From: Proteiniclasticum sp. | GTDB lineage: Bacteria > Bacillota > Clostridia > Clostridiales > Clostridiaceae | NCBI RefSeq assembly: GCF_003514505.1 | Contig: NZ_DOPX01000026.1 | Span: 1-64,000 of the forward strand | Reading direction: 5' to 3' | Length of the DNA stretch: 64,000 nucleotides | Part shown: positions 57,198 through 64,000 of the stretch, piece by piece | Numbering within the stretch: the first letter of the stretch is position 1 | Layout: every line of letters begins with the position of its first letter | The notes under the pieces: model-generated | Seen by the model: the letters and a program-made list of their open reading frames with translations, nothing else | Database searches by the model: none | Told to the model about the DNA's origin: nothing | Made by a program: the position numbers and the translations under genes

Positions 57198-57233
57198 TTG
57201 CTATATTTGAAATGTTTTATATGATTATAGCAA
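57198..57233. promoter_or_regulatory. inverted repeat, candidate AraC-type operator
   Basis: TTGCTATA (57198-57205) and TATAGCAA (57226-57233) are perfect inverted 8-mers, 20 bases apart, in the intergenic region between the AraC regulator and the symporter gene. Confidence 0.45.
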
Positions 57234-57318
57234 TTTTTTCAATGTATTCACAGTGTTATATTGTTATGAGAAAATACGTTTTCAGATGATCAACAATAAT
57301 TACAACGAGGAGTATAGT

Positions 57319-58685
57319 ATGAAAAAATTTGGTATAAGAGATCAGGTAGGATACCTCTTTGGAGACATGGCCGGAAGTTTTGTGAATCTTTATGTGGATG
57401 CTTTTTTCCTTACATTCTGCACCTACGTGCTTGGTGTGAGTCCTACTTTATGGCTTCCCTTTTCTTGGGTGCAAGACTGTGGGATGCAGTCAATGATCCG
57501 ATTATCGGTTCATTCCCAGACAGATGGTCCCTTGGAAAATCAGGTGATAAGTTCAAACCCTACATTAAGGTTGCTATGTTTCCCTTGGCATTATCTGTAA
57601 TGCTCGCATTCTACGATGTCTCTCTATGGTCCGAAACATCCAAACATATCTGGATAGTTGCTGTCTATGTGTTTTATGGTATGTGCTATACCGGAACTTC
57701 AATGCCCTATGGCTCTTTAGTTGCCGTAATCACAGATGATCCAGTGGAACGCACTAAACTTTCCAGAGCACGCTCCTTTGGCGGTCTCATCGTAGGTGCA
57801 GGATTCCTCTCTGCAGTCCCACAGTTCATATTCAATAAGGAAGGGCAAGTGGTTTCAGAAAACTTTTTCTATATCGGTATTTTATTTGGTGTTCTTTCAT
57901 TACTTAGCTACATCCTGACGTTGAAACTCACCACCGAAAGAGTTCGCCAGAAAAAAGTAGAAACTGAGAAATTCAATTACAGCAAGGTTCTCAAAAGTGT
58001 ACTGAAAAACCGCCCTCTCATCGGAGTGATGGTCGCAACAGTTGGAAGTCTTCTATATATCACCGGAAACAGCCAGCTTGGCGCGTACATCTATAAAGAG
58101 TATTATCATGCGCCTCAGCTCCTGACTCTTGTCTCATTAAGCTCCATTCCCATAATGTTTGTTGCTTTTCCAGTGATACCAAAGCTGTCAGCAAAATACG
58201 GAAAGCGGAATTTGATCCTTCTGTCCACCGCAGTAAACTTTGTATTTTCCTTGTTCTTGCTTATTGTTCCCATAAAAGACGTATATCTCTTCCTCCTTCT
58301 ATATACTATAAGCAATGTCGGCCAAACGGTATTTATCATGCTGATTTGGGCTTTGGTCACAGATACTTTAGATTATCATGAATATATTACAGGAGAGAGA
58401 AGTGACGGCTCTTTGTTCTCCATTTACACATTTTCAAGGAAAATCGGTTCTACACTTGCGTCAACATTAGCCAGCATGATGCTGGGAATTGTCGGTTTTG
58501 TTTCAGGTGCCGCTGCTCAAACTCCAGAGGTTGCAGAAAACATCAGAACTCTTACAACTGCTGTACCTGTCCTCACCACTCTACTCCAACTCATTGGAAT
58601 TGGTCTAATTTTCAACTTATCAAAAGAGAGAATGGATGAGATTCAGCTGGAACTGAAAAATAAACGATTATCAACAGCCAACTAA
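57319..58685 (+). pseudogene. GPH-family (sugar:cation symporter-like) transporter, frame-broken
   Basis: The glycoside-pentoside-hexuronide family is seen in two frames. The first (57319, GAGGAG upstream) gives KFGIRDQVGYLFGDMAGSF and CTYVLGVSPT; the second continues from 57450 with MASLFLGARLWDAVNDPIIGSFPDRW through to 58685. The frames meet at ACTTTATGG (near 57445-57453). One additional T in that run would restore FMASLFLGARLWDAVNDP, so this is a one-base deletion or a sequencing slip. Joined, the protein would have about 455 residues and 12 membrane helices, and would import a sugar-like or other small solute with a cation. Confidence 0.8.
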
Positions 58686-58697
58686 AGGAGGTTTCAC

Positions 58698-59519
58698 ATG
58701 AGAACTAGAATTTTTTCAAAATTGACCAATGACGAAGCGGAAGCCTACCTGCAAAATTACTCCACCATCATCGTACCAGTGGGAACTGTAGAGATGCACG
58801 GAGACTTTCCGCTGGACTGTGAGACGGTGGTTTCTGAAGCCATTGCCTTGAAAATGGCAGAAAAAACAAACTCTGTCATCCTGAACAATCTTCCCTACTT
58901 TTACGCAGGTGCTACACTTGCCGGCCGAGGAACTGTCCAAGTAGGAATCCGTGAAGGAATCGATTACCTTTTTGCCATCGCAAAATCACTGAAAAGACAA
59001 GGATTCAACCGTCAAATCTATCTCAGCTTCCATGGTCCTGCCCATATGACGCTCAGTCCATTGGTGAGAGATTTTTTTGAGGAGACAAAGACGCCCATAC
59101 TTTTTGTGGATATCATTATGGCACTTATGAAGCACGCGAAAGACCTGATTCCTAATGGAAATTTCTACGATATTTACGTTGGAGCATACAAAATCATGGG
59201 AAGACTTGATGACGTTCCATTAAATCCCGATAAAAAGGAGGAATCATTGACTGAGTCATCCGTATCACAGTTCCAGAATGTCTTTTCCCTGGCCTATCAG
59301 TCTGCAGCAGTCGGATACTACTTCGGCGAGAAGTCAGACCACGCACAAACTCCAGTCATAAGAAATGCGGAACAAAGACTGGAAATGGCAGACCGTGGTG
59401 TGAAGATCATAGAAGATCTCGTCGAGAAAATTGATCTTCCGTCTATCCTAACCTCATTAGACCAGCTGGACGATTTCTACCATAGTGAAGTGCTGAAAAA
59501 ATATGGTGAATGGCTCTAA
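58698..59519 (+). CDS. creatininase-family amidohydrolase
   Basis: The 273-residue enzyme has the creatininase pattern: IIVPVGTVEMHGDFPLDCET near residues 24-43, which supplies the metal-binding Glu, His and Asp, then SFHGPAHM near 114-121 (the family's N-G-H-G-N site, altered here) and a late acidic segment. Members open cyclic amides or similar bonds with a two-metal centre. AAAGGAGG precedes the ATG, 12 bases after the symporter stop. The altered second motif suggests a substrate other than creatinine. Confidence 0.75.
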   Translation: MRTRIFSKLTNDEAEAYLQNYSTIIVPVGTVEMHGDFPLDCETVVSEAIALKMAEKTNSVILNNLPYFYAGATLAGRGTVQVGIREGIDYLFAIAKSLKRQGFNRQIYLSFHGPAHMTLSPLVRDFFEETKTPILFVDIIMALMKHAKDLIPNGNFYDIYVGAYKIMGRLDDVPLNPDKKEESLTESSVSQFQNVFSLAYQSAAVGYYFGEKSDHAQTPVIRNAEQRLEMADRGVKIIEDLVEKIDLPSILTSLDQLDDFYHSEVLKKYGEWL

Positions 59520-59547
59520 GAAATTTATATACTGAAGTTTATCAAAG

Positions 59548-59570
59548 AAAGGAAGGATCTCCCTTCCTTT
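59548..59570 (+). terminator. terminator of the symporter-creatininase operon
   Basis: AAAGGAAGG (59548-59556) pairs with CCTTCCTTT (59562-59570) and a T-rich tail follows. The rest of 59571-59720 shows no gene. Confidence 0.75.
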
Positions 59571-59720
59571 TTATATTTTATAGACGCACCTCTTTTCCAT
59601 AGGCTCTTCAACTGAATCATTCATCTGTTGAGTCTATTTTCCGTATCTCGTCCTCATAAATGAAGTCGAAAATACCAAGAATTATACCAAGAATTAACAA
59701 ATTAAAATGTTAATAAATAT

Positions 59721-59748
59721 TTAACTTTTACATGTTATGGTGTAAAAT
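59721..59748 (+). promoter_or_regulatory. possible promoter of the SGNH hydrolase gene
   Basis: TTAACT (59721-59726) and TAAAAT (59743-59748) stand 16 bases apart, 38 bases before the ATG. Confidence 0.45.
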
Positions 59749-59786
59749 ATCAGTATCAGTAAAATACCCAAACAGGTGGTGATAAA

Positions 59787-60431
59787 ATGACACTCTATAT
59801 CATCGGAGACAGCTTGGTCACAGGATTTGGTGTTGCTAACGGCAAAAGTTGGCTGGACCTCGTTCAGCAAGAATCCACTCAGTCACTGATAAATAAAGGT
59901 AATGACGGCGATACAACTTCTGATATACTCCTCCGATTACATGAGGATGTTATTTCCCATACTCCGGACACTATGTTCATCCTTGCAGGAACGAATGATG
60001 CATTGGCAGGAAGGACAGCCAATACCATCTACAATAATGTGCTGCAGATCATAAAAGAATGCATCAACTCGGGCATTGTACCGATTATCATTCTTCCTCC
60101 ATTTATTCATGTGGAAACAGCAGCGAAGCAACATCCTGACTCCAGGGAGTCCTTCGAAAGTGCTTCTACTACACTTAAAAGATACAGAAGACTCATCGAA
60201 GACTATTGTATTGATGAGAGAATCGATACCATTGACTTTAATAAAGCATTCATACTCTCAGACGTAGAACTGGAACCTGAACTGTATTATCTGGATGGGA
60301 TTCATTTCACAGAAATGGCTCATAAAAAATTTGCAGACAAGTTTTTATATAAATATAACTATATTCTGGCTCATAAGAACCCAGCAGACTATATCATCAA
60401 TTATGATACTGTCATTACCACAGAGAACTGA
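59787..60431 (+). CDS. SGNH/GDSL-type hydrolase
   Basis: The 214-residue enzyme has the SGNH blocks in order: GDSL (residues 7-10; catalytic Ser9), GNDGDT (block II Gly), AGTNDA (block III Asn), and DGIHF near 170 with the Asp-His of the catalytic dyad. These serine esterases remove acyl groups from carbohydrates, lipids or thioesters. No signal peptide is present, so it acts in the cytoplasm. AGGTGG precedes the ATG. It is a single-gene unit convergent with rnr. Confidence 0.88.
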   Translation: MTLYIIGDSLVTGFGVANGKSWLDLVQQESTQSLINKGNDGDTTSDILLRLHEDVISHTPDTMFILAGTNDALAGRTANTIYNNVLQIIKECINSGIVPIIILPPFIHVETAAKQHPDSRESFESASTTLKRYRRLIEDYCIDERIDTIDFNKAFILSDVELEPELYYLDGIHFTEMAHKKFADKFLYKYNYILAHKNPADYIINYDTVITTEN

Positions 60432-60435
60432 AATA

Positions 60436-60470
60436 AGGACCCGCAATGATGCGGGTCCTCATTTTTTTTT
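60436..60470. terminator. terminator shared by the SGNH hydrolase gene and rnr
   Basis: GGACCCGCA (60437-60445) pairs with TGCGGGTCC (60450-60458), followed by nine T residues on the plus strand. It lies between the convergent stops of the hydrolase gene and rnr. Confidence 0.8.
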
Positions 60471-60473
60471 GCA

Positions 60474-62591
60474 TTAGTTTTCTTCTTCTTCAACCTCAAA
60501 GAATATTTCACGGGAATCAAGATTCACATTGGAAACAAGCACACGAATCTTTTCCCCGAGGGCATACTTTTTGCCAGTCCTTTCTCCGATCAGTGTCATA
60601 TATCTTTCATCGTACACATAGTAATCATCATAGAGGCTGGTTATATGAACCAGTCCTTCAATGGTGTTTGGAAGCTCCACAAAGAGTCCAAAATTGGTAA
60701 CAGAAGAAATGATGCCCTCAAACACTTCCCCGATATGCTGCTGCATAAATTCTGCTTTCTTTAGTGCATCCAGTTCTCGTTCTGCATCAACCGCTACTCT
60801 TTCCATCTCAGATGCCTGTTTGGATGCTTCAGAGACAATGGGAACCAAGCTTCTGACACGCTTTTCATCGATCTTTCCATGCAAGAACTCCTTAATAATA
60901 CGATGAATCAAAAGATCCGGATACCTTCTGATGGGAGATGTGAAATGAGAATAGTACGTGGCAGCTAATCCAAAATGGCCAATATTCTCTGGTGCATATC
61001 TAGCCTGCATCATACTTCTTAGAAGAAGCTTTGATAGAACTGGCTCTTCCTTCTTTCCTTCCACCTTCTTCAGAACTTCCTGCAACGACTTTGGCTGAAT
61101 ACCTGCATAGAGCTTCACTGGATATCCAAGATTATAAGAAAACTCTGTGAAGGCTTTGAGCTTTTCCTCATCGGGCTCCTCATGCACCCGGTAAATAAAC
61201 GGCATATGAGTCCAGAACATATGCTCAGAGACTGTTTCATTGCAGACAAGCATAAACTCTTCAATGATCTTATTTGAAATCTCACGGGGATACAGCGATA
61301 CTTCCACTGGTTTACCCAGCTTATCCAGTTTGATCTTGCTTTCAGGAAAATCAAACTCAATGGCTCCACGCTTTTCTCTCTTCTTTTCAAGGATTCTCTG
61401 AAGATCTCTCATGTCTTCGATCATGGGAACAAACTCTTCATATTTTGCAAGGGTTTCATTCATCTCTCCCTGAAGAACTTTTGTGACATCCTCATAGGTT
61501 GCCCGGAGCTTTGATTCTATAACAGACTCATAAATTTCATGCTCCACCACTTTACCTTCACCATCAATGATCATATCACAGCTGAGCGCCAGTTTCGGTT
61601 CAAACGGATTCAGTGAGCAAAGGCCATTGGATAGTTTTTCAGGAAGCATGGGTATCACCAGATCCAGAAGATACACAGAAGTCGCTCTTTTAAATGCTTC
61701 TTTATCCAGGGGTGTATTTTCCCGAACATAATGAGATACATCTGCAATATGAACACTCAGTTTGTACAAGCCGTTTTCAAGTTTCACCACAGATACCGCA
61801 TCATCCAGGTCTTTTGCATCTGCTCCGTCGATGGTCATGATTTTCTCTCCACGCAGATCCCGTCTTTTAGAAAATTCTTTTTCCTCAGCAGTCTCCGAGA
61901 GCGTGTCTGTATAGCTGAGCACTTTTGGTGGAAATGCTTCTGGTAGGTTGAATTTTTTAACCACCGTCAGGATATCCACCCCTTTGTCTCCTTTTTTACC
62001 CAAGATCTCTAGGATAATGCCTTCGGGATTTCTGCCTTTCTCTGGCCACTTGGTGATTTCCACCACAACCACATCTCCAGTCTCTGCGAAATTACGGTTG
62101 CTTTTTGAGATGAAAACATCATGCTGCAGTTTCTGGTCCTCTGGGCTTACAAATCCAAAGGCTTTTGTCTGTTCGTATACTCCGATGATTTTACTGTTTT
62201 TTCTTTCCAGAACTTCTAGAATCTCACCCTCTGCTCGTCTTGTTCCTGCATTCTCACGAATGAGCTTCACTTGAACTTTATCTCCGTTCATTGCAGTTTT
62301 CAGAGCATTCTCGGGAACAAAAATATCCCCTTTCCCTTCTCCACGGAAAACAAATCCAAATCCTCTCTTGTTCACATCAATTCTTCCCACATAAACACCA
62401 TAACGCTCTGGAAGAACAATCTTCTCTTTTTTAATTTTCAGAAGAGAACCTTCTTTTAGAAGCTCCTCCACGGTATTTCTAAGTACTTTTTTTTCCTGTT
62501 TATCAAACCCTAAAACTTGTGCCATCTCATCTATCGTCATAGGACGGTACTGATGGTCATTGACCATGGCCAGTATTTTCTCCACTAACAT
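60474..62591 (-). CDS. rnr: ribonuclease R
   Basis: The 705-residue 3'-5' exoribonuclease has an N-terminal winged-helix region, two cold-shock/OB domains (KRGFGFVFRGEGKGDIFVP; AFGFVSPEDQKLQHDVFI), the RNB catalytic domain with the acidic metal site TIDGADAKDLDDAVSV, and a C-terminal S1 domain (GEVFEGIISSVTNFGLFVELPNTIEGLVH). RNase R degrades structured RNA and acts with tmRNA in trans-translation; in Clostridia rnr, smpB and ssrA are often neighbours, and removal of the prophage leaves rnr about 5 kb from ssrA. GGAGGG lies before the ATG. smpB is not in the window. Confidence 0.95.
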   Translation of the reverse strand: MLVEKILAMVNDHQYRPMTIDEMAQVLGFDKQEKKVLRNTVEELLKEGSLLKIKKEKIVLPERYGVYVGRIDVNKRGFGFVFRGEGKGDIFVPENALKTAMNGDKVQVKLIRENAGTRRAEGEILEVLERKNSKIIGVYEQTKAFGFVSPEDQKLQHDVFISKSNRNFAETGDVVVVEITKWPEKGRNPEGIILEILGKKGDKGVDILTVVKKFNLPEAFPPKVLSYTDTLSETAEEKEFSKRRDLRGEKIMTIDGADAKDLDDAVSVVKLENGLYKLSVHIADVSHYVRENTPLDKEAFKRATSVYLLDLVIPMLPEKLSNGLCSLNPFEPKLALSCDMIIDGEGKVVEHEIYESVIESKLRATYEDVTKVLQGEMNETLAKYEEFVPMIEDMRDLQRILEKKREKRGAIEFDFPESKIKLDKLGKPVEVSLYPREISNKIIEEFMLVCNETVSEHMFWTHMPFIYRVHEEPDEEKLKAFTEFSYNLGYPVKLYAGIQPKSLQEVLKKVEGKKEEPVLSKLLLRSMMQARYAPENIGHFGLAATYYSHFTSPIRRYPDLLIHRIIKEFLHGKIDEKRVRSLVPIVSEASKQASEMERVAVDAERELDALKKAEFMQQHIGEVFEGIISSVTNFGLFVELPNTIEGLVHITSLYDDYYVYDERYMTLIGERTGKKYALGEKIRVLVSNVNLDSREIFFEVEEEEN

Positions 62592-62764
62592 ATATGCCCT
62601 CCAATCTATTGGTTTTCTTACTTTTACTCGTTATCTTTAGTATACAGAAAAAGTGTGAACGATGTTCGATATTTTTTGGAATACTATATAATACTTCATT
62701 ATTTTACGAACTATTTACATATTTATTCCAGAAATGATCAAAAAATACAGCAATCAAGCAAAAA

Positions 62765-62785
62765 AAGCCGGTATATACCCGGCTT
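62765..62785 (-). terminator. terminator of hppA
   Basis: A 7-bp stem (62765-62771 with 62779-62785) is followed on the minus strand by seven T residues, 13 bases beyond the hppA stop. Confidence 0.8.
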
Positions 62786-62797
62786 GGATCTCAGCTT

Positions 62798-64000
62798 CTA
62801 TGAAACAATCAGCTTCAATAATATCCCACCATACTCCACAATGACGGGGGCAAACACCAGTGCGACGATAGACATCAGCTTGATGAGTATATTCATGGAA
62901 GGACCGGATGTGTCCTTGAAAGGATCTCCCACGGTGTCACCAACAATTCCTGCCGTATGAGCTTCACTTCCCTTTCCACCATGTTCTCCAGACTCAATAT
63001 ATTTCTTTGCATTGTCCCACGCCCCACCGGCATTGGACATCATAATAGCAAGCAAAACTCCAGTGACAACAGCTCCAGCTATAAGTCCTCCAAGGGTTTC
63101 AGCTCCAAGAAGAAGCCCCACCCCCACGGGAATGACAACAGCCAGCACACCAGGAAGAATCATCTCACGAAGGGCAGCTTTTGTGGAAATGGCTACACAT
63201 CTGTCATAATCTGGCTTTCCTGAGCCATCCATGATTCCATCGATCTCTTTAAACTGCCTTCTTACCTCCATGACCATTTCATTGGCTGCCTTTCCAACAG
63301 AGTTCATGGTAAGCGCAGCAAAAAGAAACGGAAGCATTCCGCCGATAAAGAGTCCTACCAGACTTAATGGATTCAGAAGATTGATGCTGGATAACCCTAC
63401 ACTTTCTGCATAGGAAGCAAAAAGAGACAGTGCCGTTAGAGCCGCTGAGCCAATGGCAAATCCTTTTCCCATGGCAGCCGTTGTATTTCCTACAGAATCC
63501 AGCTTATCTGTGATTTCGCGCACTTCAGGTGGAAGATCCGCCATCTGTGCAATCCCCCCCGCATTGTCCGCTATGGGGCCATAGGCATCCACTGCAACGG
63601 TGATTCCTGTCGTAGAAAGCATACCCACCGCCGCTAGAGATATTCCATAAAGCCCCATGGTGGCATTCTCATTCCCTCCCATGACAAAGTAAGAGAGGAG
63701 CACTCCAAGGACAATCAGCACCGTAGGCACCATGGTGGAAAACATGCCAACGCCTAGACCAGATATGATGTTGGTTGCAGATCCTGTCACTGAATCCAGC
63801 GCGATGGTCTTGACACTCCTGAAGTCTGCCGAGGTATAGACTTCTGTGATTCTCCCGATTAGAATTCCGATGATGAGACCCGCAGTTACCGCGAAAAATG
63901 CATTGTAGGAATCCAGCACTACTTTACTTAAAATAAAAGTGCCCACCATAACAAGAAGCCCCGCCGTATAGGTTCCTGTATTTAGTGCTTTCTGCGGATT
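62798..64000 (-). CDS. hppA: membrane-bound proton/sodium-pumping pyrophosphatase, C-terminal part
   Basis: At least 400 residues are open to the window edge; the frame continues upstream as NPQKALNTGTY. Visible family traits are GIAQMADLPPEVREITDKLDSVGNTTAAMGKGFAIGSAALTAL and DNAKKYIESGEHGGKGSEAHTAGIVGDTVGDPFKDTSGPSMNILIKL in outline, with many membrane helices. The enzyme couples pyrophosphate hydrolysis to ion export. The Ala in GNTTAA marks the K+-dependent type, which in anaerobes often pumps Na+. The N-terminal part lies beyond the window. Confidence 0.93.
   Translation of the reverse strand, partial: NPQKALNTGTYTAGLLVMVGTFILSKVVLDSYNAFFAVTAGLIIGILIGRITEVYTSADFRSVKTIALDSVTGSATNIISGLGVGMFSTMVPTVLIVLGVLLSYFVMGGNENATMGLYGISLAAVGMLSTTGITVAVDAYGPIADNAGGIAQMADLPPEVREITDKLDSVGNTTAAMGKGFAIGSAALTALSLFASYAESVGLSSINLLNPLSLVGLFIGGMLPFLFAALTMNSVGKAANEMVMEVRRQFKEIDGIMDGSGKPDYDRCVAISTKAALREMILPGVLAVVIPVGVGLLLGAETLGGLIAGAVVTGVLLAIMMSNAGGAWDNAKKYIESGEHGGKGSEAHTAGIVGDTVGDPFKDTSGPSMNILIKLMSIVALVFAPVIVEYGGILLKLIVS

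Overview
The window looks like a chromosomal segment of an anaerobic member of the Clostridia (low-GC Firmicutes, not further identified). The evidence is a class III anaerobic ribonucleotide reductase with its activase, Rnf-type electron-transfer subunits, a TRAP transporter, strong AGGAGG ribosome binding sites, TTGACA/TATAAT-like promoters and a tmRNA that encodes the tag AEDNFALAA.

Host genes, left side (1-14.3 kb, nearly all on the minus strand): a membrane-anchored TPR protein, an MgtC-family protein, a TRAP operon (dctP, dctQ, dctM) ending in a NagD-type HAD phosphatase, rnfC-rnfD with no other rnf genes, nrdD-nrdG behind what reads as a cobalamin riboswitch with its own terminator, a DEAD-box RNA helicase with a terminator in its leader, and a small membrane protein. 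The tmRNA gene (ssrA) lies at 14327-14677 on the plus strand.

Prophage (14660-55343, about 40.7 kb): a siphovirus-like element inserted in the 3' end of ssrA. It is bounded by an 18-bp direct repeat and carries a large serine recombinase whose stop codon abuts the right repeat. From left to right it holds: an attL-proximal cargo zone (14.8-19.9 kb) with regulators, small membrane proteins and an independently promoted three-gene nuclease cassette; lysis genes (amidase, holin); tail fibre, tail hub and tape measure genes; a tail chaperone pair with a -1 frameshift site; tail tube, connector, capsid and scaffold genes; a plus-strand cassette of three tiny genes; minor head, portal and terminase genes (the large terminase is frame-broken at its Walker A motif); an ArpU-like regulator; RusA; an iteron origin beside a primase-helicase; a helicase, DUF669, Sak4-like and SMC-like recombination module; a run of very small early genes; and the cro/cI switch with palindromic operators.

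Host genes, right side (55.3-64 kb): the displaced native ssrA terminator, a methyltransferase-like protein, an AraC regulator divergent from a frame-broken GPH symporter and a creatininase-family hydrolase, an SGNH hydrolase, RNase R and the C-terminal part of a membrane pyrophosphatase that runs off the window.

The items most worth a second look are the nuclease cassette at 17.1-19.3 kb, the serine recombinase using a tmRNA site, the shared C-terminal tail W-x-P-G-K-F on two recombination proteins, the iteron array, the cobalamin riboswitch on nrdDG, and the isolated rnfCD pair. All family names come from reading the translated sequences by eye; no database search was run.
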